A DNA stretch of 64,000 nucleotides from Microbacterium commune (GTDB lineage Bacteria; Actinomycetota; Actinomycetes; Actinomycetales; Microbacteriaceae): assembly GCF_014836945.1 (NCBI RefSeq), contig NZ_JACSPX010000001.1, positions 372,001-436,000 of the forward strand, in the 5' to 3' direction. Shown here piece after piece: positions 16,719 to 24,541 of this stretch. Positions within the stretch are counted from its first letter, which is position 1; each line of letters starts with the position of its first letter. The notes under the pieces were generated by a model that worked only from the letters and a program-made list of their open reading frames with translations, made no database searches and was not told the DNA's origin. Position numbers and translations under genes: made by a program.

Positions 16719-17978
16719 GTGAGCACACAACGGGTCTTCGTCGCACGTCTGGCAGGATGCGCCGTCTTCGACCCCGTGGGCGATCGCCTCGGCAAGGTGC
16801 GAGATGTCGTCATCGTGTACCGCAAGACGGCCTCGCCGCGTGTGATCGGCCTCGTCATCGAGATCCCCGGACGCCGCCACGTATTCCTCTCGATCGGACG
16901 CGTGACCTCGATCCGCGCGGGTCAGGTCATCAGCACCGGCCTCATCAACGTGCGCCGCTTCCAGCCGCGACCCGGCGAGGTGCGCGTCGTCGCCGAGTTC
17001 CTCGGCCGGCGGGTCAGCCTCACCGACGGCGGTGGCACGGCGGTCGTCGAGGACGTCGCGATCGAGCAGGACCGCCACGGGGAATGGGGCATCACCCAGC
17101 TGTTCCTGCGCAAGGCGAAGACCAGCGCGTCGCCGTTCGCGAAGGGGCCGACGACGTTCGCCGCGTGGAACGAGGTCGCCGAGCTGCGTGAGCCGGGGCG
17201 GGCGCAGTCCGCCGAGCAGCTCGTCGCGACCTACTCCGAGCTGCACGCGGCCGACCTCGCCACCACCCTGCTCGACCTCCCACAGGAGCGGCGGATCGAG
17301 GTGGCCGAAGAGCTGCCGGACGAGCGGCTCGCCGACGCGCTCGAGGAGATGCCCGAAGACGACCAGGTCGGCATCCTCGATCGTCTCGGCGACGAGCGCG
17401 CCGCCGACGTGCTCGACGAGATGGAGCCCGACGACGCGGCCGACCTGCTCGCCCAGATGTCTCCCGAGCGGCTCGAGCACCTGCTCGCCCTGATGGATCC
17501 GGAGGAGGCCGAGGACGTCCGGATGCTGCTGCGCTACGGCGCGGACACCGCCGGCGGCCTGATGACGCCTGAGCCGATCATCCTGTCGGCCGACGCGACG
17601 GTCGCCGAAGCGCTGGCCCTCATCCGTCGCCACGAGCTGCACCCCGCCCTCGCCGCGGCGGTGTTCGTCACGCTTCCGCCGTTCGAGACGCCGACGGGGC
17701 GTCTGCTCGGCGTCGTGCACTTCCAGAAGATGCTCCGCTATCCCCCGCACGAACGGCTGGGCGCGATCCTCGACGAGTCCGTCGAGCCGGTCGCCGTCAC
17801 CGCGTCGGCGGCGGAGGTCGCGCGCATGCTCGCCAGCTACGACCTCGTCTCGCTTCCCGTCATCGACAGCGCGCACCGCCTGGTCGGCGCGATCAGCGTC
17901 GACGACGTGCTCGACTACCTGCTGCCCGACGACTGGCGCACCCACGACGCCGACGAGTCGACGGCGGGCACCCGATGA
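16719..17978 (+). CDS. PRC-barrel / MgtE N-domain / CBS protein without a transporter domain
   Basis: A 419-residue cytoplasmic protein. Two PRC-barrel-like units occupy about residues 5-75 and 88-135. An MgtE intracellular N-domain follows at about 165-285, with its acidic helical repeats (LADALEEMPEDD, VLDEMEPDDAADLLAQM). A CBS-domain pair fills about 285-410, starting at GGLMTPEPIIL. The membrane pore domain of true MgtE channels is absent, so it may sense Mg2+ or nucleotides rather than move ions. It is followed by DUF1003 and mrp genes with ATGA and 14-bp overlaps, an arrangement related to the mycobacterial Rv1229c-Rv1234 region. Confidence 0.85.
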   Translation: MSTQRVFVARLAGCAVFDPVGDRLGKVRDVVIVYRKTASPRVIGLVIEIPGRRHVFLSIGRVTSIRAGQVISTGLINVRRFQPRPGEVRVVAEFLGRRVSLTDGGGTAVVEDVAIEQDRHGEWGITQLFLRKAKTSASPFAKGPTTFAAWNEVAELREPGRAQSAEQLVATYSELHAADLATTLLDLPQERRIEVAEELPDERLADALEEMPEDDQVGILDRLGDERAADVLDEMEPDDAADLLAQMSPERLEHLLALMDPEEAEDVRMLLRYGADTAGGLMTPEPIILSADATVAEALALIRRHELHPALAAAVFVTLPPFETPTGRLLGVVHFQKMLRYPPHERLGAILDESVEPVAVTASAAEVARMLASYDLVSLPVIDSAHRLVGAISVDDVLDYLLPDDWRTHDADESTAGTR

Positions 17979-18511
17979 TGGCGCGTCCCTCGCGCACCGC
18001 ACGCCTGGACACCCCGGGCACCCGGGGCGTCACGCGCACGCAGGCCCCGTCGCGGGATCGGTTCGGACGTTTCACCGAGTGGGTCGCCCGGGCGATGGGC
18101 ACCCCGACCTTCCTCACCCTCCTCACACTCTTCTGCGCGCTCTGGATCGGCTACACGATGCTGGCGGAGCAGAACGGCTGGTGGCGCTTCGACTCGGCCG
18201 CCCTCGGATTCACCGCGCTGACGCTGATCCTGTCACTGCAGGCCTCGTATGCCGCGCCCCTCATCCTGCTCGCGCAGAACCGGCAGGACGACCGCGACCG
18301 CGTGCAGATCGAGCAGGACCGCCAGCGTGCCGAGCGCAACCTCGCCGACACCGAGTACCTCGCCCGCGAGATCGTCGCGCTGCGCATGGCCCTCGAGGAG
18401 CGCTCCAACCAGCAGATCACCCGTGACGTGCTGCGCCAGGAGCTGAAGGCCCTGCTCGCCGACCTCAACGACGACGAGAGCACCGTCGAGAGCAGCCATG
18501 ACGCTCGCTGA
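17975..18511 (+). CDS. DUF1003 membrane protein
   Basis: A 178-residue protein of the DUF1003 family, function unknown. A basic N-terminus leads to two transmembrane helices (TFLTLLTLFCALWIGYTML at about 45-63 and LGFTALTLILSLQASYAAPL at about 77-96). These are followed by a charged, probably coiled-coil helix rich in Gln, Asp and Arg (NRQDDRDRVQIEQDRQRAER). The ATG overlaps the stop of the PRC/MgtE_N gene, and its own 3' end overlaps mrp by 14 bp. Confidence 0.88.
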   Translation: MMARPSRTARLDTPGTRGVTRTQAPSRDRFGRFTEWVARAMGTPTFLTLLTLFCALWIGYTMLAEQNGWWRFDSAALGFTALTLILSLQASYAAPLILLAQNRQDDRDRVQIEQDRQRAERNLADTEYLAREIVALRMALEERSNQQITRDVLRQELKALLADLNDDESTVESSHDAR

Positions 18512-19619
18512 CCGCGTGCGCTCGGCTGTCGCCGCCGTCACCGACCCCGAACTGCGCCGGCCGATCGGCGATCTCGACATGGTGCGCGAGATCACCGTCG
18601 ACGGCACGACGGCGCGGGTCGGAATCGTGCTCACGATCGTCGGATGCCCGGCCGCGCAGCGGATCGAGCAGGACGTCCGGGATGCCGCGGCATCCGTCGC
18701 CGGCATCGCCGACGTCACCGTCGACGTGGGCGTCATGACCCCCGACGAGCGCCGCGCGCTCACCGAGAAGCTGCGTGCGGGACGCCCCGCCCGTCAGATG
18801 CCTTTCGGCCCCGACTCGCTGACCCGCGTCATCCTCGTCTCGAGCGGCAAGGGCGGCGTCGGCAAGTCCACCGTCACCGCGAACCTCGCCGTCGCCCTCG
18901 CCCGTCAGGGGCTGCGGGTCGGACTGGTGGATGCCGATGTGCACGGTTTCTCGATCCCGGGACTGCTCGGCATCGCACCCGGCACCCAGCCGACGCGCAT
19001 CGACGATCTCATGCTGCCCCCGGTCGCGCACGACGTGAAGACGGTCTCGATCGGCATGTTCCTGCGCGACGGCGAGGCCGTCGTCGCCTGGCGCGGGCCG
19101 ATGCTGCACCGCACCGTGCAGCAGTTCCTCACCGACGTGTTCTTCGGCGACCTCGACGTGCTGCTCATCGACATGCCCCCTGGCACCGGAGACATCGCGA
19201 TCTCGATCGGTCAGATCCTGCCGCACGCCGAGGTGCTCGTGGTGACCACGCCGCAGCCGGCAGCGGCCGACGTGGCGATACGCAGCGGACTGGTCGCCAG
19301 GCAGACCGGCCAGCGGGTGATCGGCGTGATCGAGAACATGGCCGCGTTCGCGCTGCCCGACGGCACCCTTCTCGACCTGTTCGGCGAGGGCGGCGGCGCG
19401 GCGGTGGCTCGCGCACTCAGCGCCGACGGCGATGAGGTGCCGCTGCTGGCATCCATCCCCCTCAGCCCGGCGCTGCGCCGCGGCGGCGATCAGGGCATTC
19501 CCGTCGTGCTCGGCGAGCCTGACGACATCGCCGCGCGCGCCATCGTCGACGTCGCGGAGCGGATCGCCCACCGCGGTCGCGGGCTCTCCGGTCGCGCTCT
19601 TCCCCTGCGGCTCGGCTGA
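18498..19619 (+). CDS. mrp: Mrp/NBP35-type P-loop ATPase, Fe-S cluster carrier
   Basis: A 373-residue ApbC/Mrp protein that binds and transfers Fe-S clusters in an ATP-dependent way. The N-terminal MIP18/DUF59-like domain (about 1-85) starts VRSAVAAVTDPELRRPIGDLD. The ATPase domain has the deviant Walker A SSGKGGVGKST at about 113-123, switch I DADVHGFSIPG and switch II DMPPGTGDIAIS. The CxxC normally near the C-terminus is not visible: the region after IGVIENMAAF shows no cysteine pair, so cluster binding by the usual motif is doubtful. It is co-transcribed with the DUF1003 gene. Confidence 0.9.
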   Translation: MTLADRVRSAVAAVTDPELRRPIGDLDMVREITVDGTTARVGIVLTIVGCPAAQRIEQDVRDAAASVAGIADVTVDVGVMTPDERRALTEKLRAGRPARQMPFGPDSLTRVILVSSGKGGVGKSTVTANLAVALARQGLRVGLVDADVHGFSIPGLLGIAPGTQPTRIDDLMLPPVAHDVKTVSIGMFLRDGEAVVAWRGPMLHRTVQQFLTDVFFGDLDVLLIDMPPGTGDIAISIGQILPHAEVLVVTTPQPAAADVAIRSGLVARQTGQRVIGVIENMAAFALPDGTLLDLFGEGGGAAVARALSADGDEVPLLASIPLSPALRRGGDQGIPVVLGEPDDIAARAIVDVAERIAHRGRGLSGRALPLRLG

Positions 19620-19626
19620 GCCGCGC

Positions 19627-20016
19627 TCAGGTGGCCTCGACGTCGAACGGCGGCGGCGTCTGGCGGGAGAAGTACGTGCGCGTCATGCGCGGCCGCACCG
19701 GCACGACCGGGTCGGTGGCGACGGCGGTCGGTGTGGACACCGGCTTCGCCTCGAACTCCGGCTCTTCGAAGAGCGCGTCGCGGATGATGCGGCGCGGATC
19801 GTACTGACGCGGGTCGAGCTTGCGCCAGTCCACCTCGTCGATCTCCGGACCGAGCTCGTCGCGCATCCTGCTCTTGGTGTCGCGGAGGTACTCCCCCGCA
19901 CGGCGCACGAACTTCGCGAACGACTCAGCGGCTTTCGGCAGACGCTCGGGGCCGATGATGATGACAGCGATAAGCCCGATCAGCAGCAGCTTGTCGAAGG
20001 TCAACCCCAGTTCCAT
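19627..20016 (-). CDS. tatB: Twin-arginine translocase subunit TatB
   Basis: A 129-residue inner-membrane protein of the Tat export pathway. It has one N-terminal transmembrane helix (FDKLLLIGLIAVIIIGPERL), the GPERLP hinge, an amphipathic helix (AAESFAKFVRRAGEYLRDTK) and a disordered C-terminal tail. The longer tail and the Glu in the transmembrane region favour TatB over TatA. The mrp gene converges on it with only 7 nt between stops. The leaderless-type hexamer TAGCCT lies 6 nt before the ATG. In mycobacteria tatB follows sigE-rseA-htrA; here it sits directly beside the O-methyltransferase gene. Confidence 0.9.
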   Translation of the reverse strand: MELGLTFDKLLLIGLIAVIIIGPERLPKAAESFAKFVRRAGEYLRDTKSRMRDELGPEIDEVDWRKLDPRQYDPRRIIRDALFEEPEFEAKPVSTPTAVATDPVVPVRPRMTRTYFSRQTPPPFDVEAT

Positions 20017-20022
20017 CCCCCC

Positions 20023-20028
20023 AGGCTA
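20023..20028 (-). promoter_or_regulatory. -10 hexamer of tatB, leaderless type
   Basis: TAGCCT, 6 nt (all G), then ATG on the minus strand. Confidence 0.55.
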
Positions 20029-20065
20029 CCCGCCGCGCCTCCCCGCGTGATCCGCCGCCGCCGCT

Positions 20066-20071
20066 TACGCT
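20066..20071 (+). promoter_or_regulatory. -10 hexamer of the O-methyltransferase gene
   Basis: TACGCT would start transcription near 20078 and give a 26-nt leader with the Shine-Dalgarno GAGGAG at 20091-20096, so this gene is a conventional leadered transcript. Confidence 0.5.
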
Positions 20072-20103
20072 GGTGACCACAAGCTTTTCCGAGGAGAGAC
20101 CCC

Positions 20104-20736
20104 ATGAGCGAGCACGACGCGAACGCCCGATTCGCGCGAGAGACCATCGTGGAGCCCGCCGCGATCGCCCGCGCGCGCGCCCACGCCCTGGAACTCGGAG
20201 CCGCCCCGATCAGCCCCGCGGTGGGCGCGCAGTGCGCCCTGCTCGCCGCCGCCGGCGCAGCCAGATCGATCCTCGAGGTGGGCACCGGGGCCGGCGTCTC
20301 GGGCCTGTGGCTGCTGCGCGGAGCGCCGCAGGCGGTGCTGACGACGATCGACAACGAACGCGAGCACCTCGCGGCCGCACGCCAGGCCTTCGCCGATGCG
20401 CGCATCCCCGCCACCCGAGGCCGCTTCATCACCGGACGCGCCGCCGACGTGCTGCCGCGCATGAACGAAGGCGCCTACGACATCGTCTTCATCGACGCCG
20501 ACGCCGAGAACGTCATCGAGTACGTCGAGCACGGTCTGCGTCTCGTGCGCACCGGCGGTCTGGTGCTCGTGCCGCGTGTGCTGCACGGCGGCCGGGTCGC
20601 CGACCCCGTCCAGCGCGACGCGGTCACCAGCTCGTACCGGTCGCTGGTGCAGGAGACGCAGGAGTCGCAGGCGGTGCTCGCCGCGCTCTCCACCGTCGGC
20701 GAGGGACTGCTGCAGCTCGCCCGCGTCGCCGAGTAG
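20104..20736 (+). CDS. O-methyltransferase, class I SAM-dependent
   Basis: A 210-residue methyltransferase of the catechol/caffeoyl-CoA O-methyltransferase fold. The SAM-binding glycine loop is ILEVGTGAGVSGLWLL, with acidic residue TTIDNE after strand 2 and the metal and substrate loop FIDADAENVIEYVE. Its mycobacterial counterpart is Rv1220c, which lies beside sigE; no sigma-factor gene is present here. The physiological substrate is unknown. A good Shine-Dalgarno (GAGGAG) precedes the ATG, and a strong hairpin follows at 20761-20796. Confidence 0.9.
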   Translation: MSEHDANARFARETIVEPAAIARARAHALELGAAPISPAVGAQCALLAAAGAARSILEVGTGAGVSGLWLLRGAPQAVLTTIDNEREHLAAARQAFADARIPATRGRFITGRAADVLPRMNEGAYDIVFIDADAENVIEYVEHGLRLVRTGGLVLVPRVLHGGRVADPVQRDAVTSSYRSLVQETQESQAVLAALSTVGEGLLQLARVAE

Positions 20737-20760
20737 GCCGCGGAACTCCCCGGACACAGC

Positions 20761-20796
20761 AGAGGGGCGGTGGATCCGCAGATCCACAGCCCCTCT
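20761..20796. terminator. Bidirectional terminator hairpin
   Basis: AGAGGGGC...GCCCCTCT and GTGGATC...GATCCAC form a 15-bp stem with one internal mismatch and the loop CGCA. It lies between the convergent O-methyltransferase and DUF3117 genes. Confidence 0.85.
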
Positions 20797-20806
20797 CATC
20801 GGAATG

Positions 20807-20977
20807 TCAGGCGCTCACGACGGCGCCCAGCACGTCGTGAAGCTCCTTCGCCTCTGCGTCGTTCACGGAGACGACCAGACGGCCGCCGCCTTCGAGCGGA
20901 ACCCGCACGATGATGAGTCGCCCCTCCTTCACGGCCTCCATCGGTCCGTCGCCGGTCCTCGGCTTCATCGCTGCCAT
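20807..20977 (-). CDS. DUF3117 family small protein
   Basis: A 56-residue protein, MAAMKPRTGDGPMEAVKEGR onward, nearly invariant across actinobacteria (DUF3117). Its function is unknown. The start at 20977 was chosen over an upstream in-frame ATG because GAAAGG lies at ribosome-binding distance and the conserved sequence begins there. A TAAACT hexamer at 21010-21015 on the minus strand is a plausible -10, giving a leader of about 26 nt. Confidence 0.92.
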   Translation of the reverse strand: MAAMKPRTGDGPMEAVKEGRLIIVRVPLEGGGRLVVSVNDAEAKELHDVLGAVVSA

Positions 20978-21009
20978 CGTGGCACCCTTTCCCTCGGTGG
21001 TATGAGTCA

Positions 21010-21015
21010 AGTTTA
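21010..21015 (-). promoter_or_regulatory. -10 hexamer of the DUF3117 gene
   Basis: TAAACT on the minus strand with a predicted start near 21003, upstream of the Shine-Dalgarno of the DUF3117 gene. Confidence 0.4.
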
Positions 21016-21057
21016 TCGGTAGCCTCACCCTCCGGTGTTACGCGCGTCACATCCGAG

Positions 21058-22272
21058 TCACGGGACCTGCCAGTAGGTCTGCGCCGAGCCGTACATGACG
21101 AGAATCCACGCCCACTGCAGCAGCAGGCACACCAGCAGCACCCCCCACCGGTACGCCCGTGCACGTGGCACCGCGAGAGCGCCGGCGAGCGGCGTGAGAG
21201 GGATCAGCAGGCGGAACGTGCTCGACTGCGGGAAGAACACCGCGAGCAGGTACAGCAGGTAGCTCGCGCTCCACAGCCGGATGTCGAGACCGAGACGCCG
21301 CACGCTGCGCGCGCGCAGCAGGGCGTACCCCGCGCCGGCGACCAGCAGCGCCAGGATCACCCAGCCCGCCCAGGACGGCATCCCCCACTGCCCGGCCCAG
21401 AACTCGGCACCGCGCACGAAACCCTCGAACGGGATGAACGCGGCAGACGGGTCGCTGAGCCAGTTGCGCCGCCAGGACAGCTCCGTCTGAAGATAGGCTC
21501 CGGGCTCCCCCGTGACCAGGCCGGCGATCGCCTGCCACGAGAAGCCGACGAGCGTCGTCAGCGCGCCGAGCGCGACGATGTGCACGACGTCTTTCGGCAG
21601 CAGCGGATGCCTCTCCCGCACGAGCCACCGCGAGATGCCGTGCAGCCCGAGGAACAGCGCGAACGCCAGCACGCCCGGTCGGGTGAATCCCATCACCGGG
21701 ATGAGCAGGTACAGCCACCCGTACCGGTGGCGGGAGACGAGGTCGAGCGCCACGAGCAGCAGCAGCACGAACAGGCTCTCGGCGTATCCCACCTGGAACA
21801 GCGCGGCGAGCGGTCCGCTGGCGAAGAACGCCACGGCCCAGAGCGCCGCGGCGGCCCCGATCCGGGGGCGGAGCAGCCGGTGCAGGACGAGGCATGCGAG
21901 CAGCCCCGAGACGAGCGAGACGAGCACCGCCCCCGCCGCCCAGTCGCCGAGGCCCACGAGCTGGGCGAGGTGGGCGTACACCGGCATGAACGCCCAGGCG
22001 TTCTCGAGCACCTGCCCGGCCTCGTTCACCGGCAGGGTGGTCGGGTATCCGAACACCGCGACCGTCCAGTACCACTGGGCGTCCCAGCCGAGGGCGTAGT
22101 CCCCCAGCGCCGGATCGGCTCCGAAACGCGAGCCGAGGTTCGAGCCGGCAGCGGCGAGCGCGAAGAACCCGGTCGTCACCAGCCGCGACAGCAGGTAGAT
22201 GATCGCGATGCGAGCGGTGACCGGAGTCCGCGCCCAGCCGCGCAGCGTGCGGGTCAGGACGCGGTGAGCCAC
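21058..22272 (-). CDS. PIG-V-like integral membrane mannosyltransferase family protein
   Basis: A 404-residue polytopic membrane protein with about ten hydrophobic segments. An extracytoplasmic acidic motif after the first helix (GWDAQWYWTVA) is the site where GT-C type transferases keep a catalytic Asp. FAFMPVYAHL-like and GFTRPG segments resemble the Gpi18/PIG-V mannosyltransferase family that uses polyprenyl-phosphate sugars. The acceptor is unknown, perhaps a cell-envelope glycan or protein. The GTG start lies 19 bp inside the end of dapE, so it is read as the second gene of that operon. Confidence 0.74.
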   Translation of the reverse strand: MAHRVLTRTLRGWARTPVTARIAIIYLLSRLVTTGFFALAAAGSNLGSRFGADPALGDYALGWDAQWYWTVAVFGYPTTLPVNEAGQVLENAWAFMPVYAHLAQLVGLGDWAAGAVLVSLVSGLLACLVLHRLLRPRIGAAAALWAVAFFASGPLAALFQVGYAESLFVLLLLVALDLVSRHRYGWLYLLIPVMGFTRPGVLAFALFLGLHGISRWLVRERHPLLPKDVVHIVALGALTTLVGFSWQAIAGLVTGEPGAYLQTELSWRRNWLSDPSAAFIPFEGFVRGAEFWAGQWGMPSWAGWVILALLVAGAGYALLRARSVRRLGLDIRLWSASYLLYLLAVFFPQSSTFRLLIPLTPLAGALAVPRARAYRWGVLLVCLLLQWAWILVMYGSAQTYWQVP

Positions 22273-23327
22273 GCGCGCAGTCCGCGTTCGACGTCGTCGA
22301 TCTGCGCGATCGGGACGCGCTCCTCGTCGTGGTGCGCGAGGTGCGGGTCGCCAGGGCCGTAGTTCACGGCCGGGACGCCCATGGCCGAGAAGCGCGCGAC
22401 ATCCGTCCAGCCGTACTTGGCGTTCGCCTCGCCCCCGACGGCCGCGAGGAACCGCTGCGCGATCGGCGCGTCCAGTCCCGGACGCGCGCCTCCGGCCGCG
22501 TCGAGGATCTCCACCTCGAACCCCGCGAACGCCGCGCGCACGTGAGCCTCGGCGTCAGCCACGCTCTTGCTCGGCGCGAAGCGGTAGTTCACCTCGACCT
22601 CGCACAGATCGGGGATGACGTTGCCGGCGACACCGCCGCGGATGCTGACCGCGTTGAGCCCCTCCCGGTAGCCCAGCCCCTCGACCGTGACCTCACGGGC
22701 GCGGTACTCAGCCAGCCGGGTGAGGATCGGGGCCGCCGCGTGGATCGCGTTCTCGCCGATCCACGAGCGCGCACTGTGCGCGCGAACGCCGCGCACGCGG
22801 ACGACCGCTCGCAGCGTCCCGTTGCATCCGCCCTCCACGCGCCCGTCCGACGGCTCACCCAGAATGGCGAAGTCGGCGGCGAACAGATCGGGACGCGTCT
22901 GGGCCAGCAGATGGAGGCCGTTCAGCGAGGCGTCGACCTCCTCGTTGTCGTACCACATCCAGGTGATGTCGACCGCGGGCGCGGTGAGCTCGGCGGCCAG
23001 CTTGAGCTGCACCGCGACCCCGGCCTTCATGTCGACCGTGCCGCGCCCCCACAGGTACTCGACTCCGTCGATCTCGATGTCGCGGGTGGGCACGTTGTCG
23101 TTGATCGGCACGGTGTCGATGTGACCGGCGATGACGACGCGCTGCGCCCTGCCGAGCTGTGTGCGGGCGACGACCGTGTTGCCGTGGCGCACCACCTCGA
23201 GATGCGGGTACGACCGCACCGCCGCCTCGATCGCGTCCGCCAGCGGGGCCTCCGCCCCGGACACGCTGGGGATGTCGCAGATCGTGCGAGTGAGCTCGAG
23301 AGAGGATGCAGTCAGATCCAGCGCCAT
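22254..23327 (-). CDS. dapE: Succinyl-diaminopimelate desuccinylase
   Basis: Removes succinate from N-succinyl-LL-diaminopimelate in the lysine and peptidoglycan pathway. A 357-residue M20 metallopeptidase: VIAGHIDTVPIND (His, Asp), GRGTVDMKAGVA (bridging Asp), MWYDNEEVDA (catalytic Glu-Glu), ILGEPSDG, and a C-terminal HLAHHDEERV (His). A lid domain occupies about residues 175-290. It is divergent from dapD, whose product supplies the succinylated intermediate; each has its own leaderless-type promoter in the 64-bp gap. The same divergent dapE/dapD pair occurs in mycobacteria. Confidence 0.95.
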   Translation of the reverse strand: MALDLTASSLELTRTICDIPSVSGAEAPLADAIEAAVRSYPHLEVVRHGNTVVARTQLGRAQRVVIAGHIDTVPINDNVPTRDIEIDGVEYLWGRGTVDMKAGVAVQLKLAAELTAPAVDITWMWYDNEEVDASLNGLHLLAQTRPDLFAADFAILGEPSDGRVEGGCNGTLRAVVRVRGVRAHSARSWIGENAIHAAAPILTRLAEYRAREVTVEGLGYREGLNAVSIRGGVAGNVIPDLCEVEVNYRFAPSKSVADAEAHVRAAFAGFEVEILDAAGGARPGLDAPIAQRFLAAVGGEANAKYGWTDVARFSAMGVPAVNYGPGDPHLAHHDEERVPIAQIDDVERGLRAWLTAS

Positions 23328-23333
23328 GCGCCC

Positions 23334-23339
23334 AGCCTA
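23334..23339 (-). promoter_or_regulatory. -10 hexamer of dapE, leaderless type
   Basis: TAGGCT, 6 nt (GGGCGC), then the dapE ATG on the minus strand. Confidence 0.6.
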
Positions 23340-23379
23340 GCCACGCCGACACATCCCGCCGTGAACCGGCGGGGCGACG

Positions 23380-23385
23380 TACCGT
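23380..23385 (+). promoter_or_regulatory. -10 hexamer of dapD, leaderless type
   Basis: TACCGT is followed by AGGAGG that directly touches the ATG. The AGGAGG is too close to serve as a ribosome binding site, which favours a leaderless transcript. Confidence 0.55.
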
Positions 23386-23391
23386 AGGAGG

Positions 23392-24345
23392 ATGAGCACT
23401 GCACGCACGGTCTGGGGCACCGGCCTGAGCACGATCGCATCCGACGGCACCGTCCTCGACGCCTGGTACCCCGAGCTCGGGCTCGGGGCGCAGGAGGCGG
23501 ATGACGCGGCCGCCGCCGCATCCACCTGGGGCGCTTTCGCCGACGATGACGAGCGCCGGGGCGTGACGGTCGAGCTCGTGCAGCTCACCATCGACCTCGA
23601 TGCGCCGGTCGCGTCGACGGCTGACGCCTATCTGCGCCTGCACGCGCTGTCGCACCTGCTCGTGCGCCCCAACGAGCTCAGCCTCGACGGGATCTTCGGG
23701 CACCTCCCCACGGTCGCGTGGACCAACGCCGGCCCCATGCATCCCGCCGACGCCGCAGCGCTGCGCCCGGTGCTGCAGCGGCACGGGATCCAGGTGCAGG
23801 GGCTCGACAAGTTCCCGCGCCTCACCGACTACGTGCAGCCCGCCGGCGTGCGCATCGCCGATGCGTCGCGGGTTCGCCTCGGCGCGCACCTCTCCCCCGG
23901 AACCACGGTGATGCACGAGGGATTCGTGAACTTCAACGCGGGCACGCTGGGTGCGTCGATGGTGGAGGGGCGCATCTCGCAGGGCGTCGTGGTCGGCGAC
24001 GGCAGCGACATCGGAGGCGGGGCGTCGATCATGGGCACCCTCTCGGGCGGTGGTCAGCACCGCGTCTCGATCGGAGCGCGCACCCTGCTCGGGGCCAACG
24101 CGGGCATCGGGATCTCGCTCGGCGACGACTGCATCGTCGAAGCAGGGCTCTACTTGACCGCCGGCACCAAGGTCGTCGTCGCCGACGCCCCGGCGGGCGC
24201 AGACGGCGAGCGCCAGACCGTGAAGGCCGCCGAGCTGTCGGGCCGTAGCGGACTGCTCTACCGGCGCAACTCGCTGACCGGCGCGGTCGAGGTCTCGCGC
24301 CGCTCGGGCCACGGGGTGACGCTGAACGAGATGCTGCACGCCTGA
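23392..24345 (+). CDS. dapD: 2,3,4,5-tetrahydropyridine-2,6-dicarboxylate N-succinyltransferase
   Basis: Transfers succinyl from succinyl-CoA to tetrahydrodipicolinate in lysine biosynthesis. The protein has 317 aa, the length of the long actinobacterial DapD type. The N-terminal half is family-specific; the C-terminal half is a left-handed beta-helix with hexapeptide turns (ADASRVRLGAHLSPGTTVMH, FNAGTLGASMVEGRISQGVV, GGGASIMGTLSGGG). It would act as a trimer. It is divergent from dapE. The stop is followed by the leader of a DEAD-box helicase gene. Confidence 0.94.
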   Translation: MSTARTVWGTGLSTIASDGTVLDAWYPELGLGAQEADDAAAAASTWGAFADDDERRGVTVELVQLTIDLDAPVASTADAYLRLHALSHLLVRPNELSLDGIFGHLPTVAWTNAGPMHPADAAALRPVLQRHGIQVQGLDKFPRLTDYVQPAGVRIADASRVRLGAHLSPGTTVMHEGFVNFNAGTLGASMVEGRISQGVVVGDGSDIGGGASIMGTLSGGGQHRVSIGARTLLGANAGIGISLGDDCIVEAGLYLTAGTKVVVADAPAGADGERQTVKAAELSGRSGLLYRRNSLTGAVEVSRRSGHGVTLNEMLHA

Positions 24346-24382
24346 TCACGGCGCACGCTCAGGCCGGCGGCCACCGCTGCTG

Positions 24383-24388
24383 TATGGT
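24383..24388 (+). promoter_or_regulatory. -10 hexamer and long leader of the second DEAD-box gene
   Basis: TATGGT predicts a start near 24395 and a leader of about 147 nt before the ATG at 24542. The leader contains a tight hairpin CTCGC-GAA-GCGAG and other GC-rich inverted repeats. Confidence 0.45.
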
Positions 24389-24541
24389 TGAGTCGACGCC
24401 CCTCGCGAAGCGAGACGTCTGCGTCGTCGAAATCCTTCCGCACCGGCATCCGGTCGCGGTCACTCGAGCGGCGAAACGATGCGCGATCCCGCGCCGTCGC
24501 CCACATCCGCAGCCACGCTGCGCTTTCCTGGAGATACTCCT

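Noticed and set aside
24479-24541. Earlier start for the second DEAD-box helicase
   Set aside because: The added residues have no helicase-family similarity and would lack a ribosome site, whereas the ATG at 24542 has GGAG upstream and begins at the conserved N-terminus.
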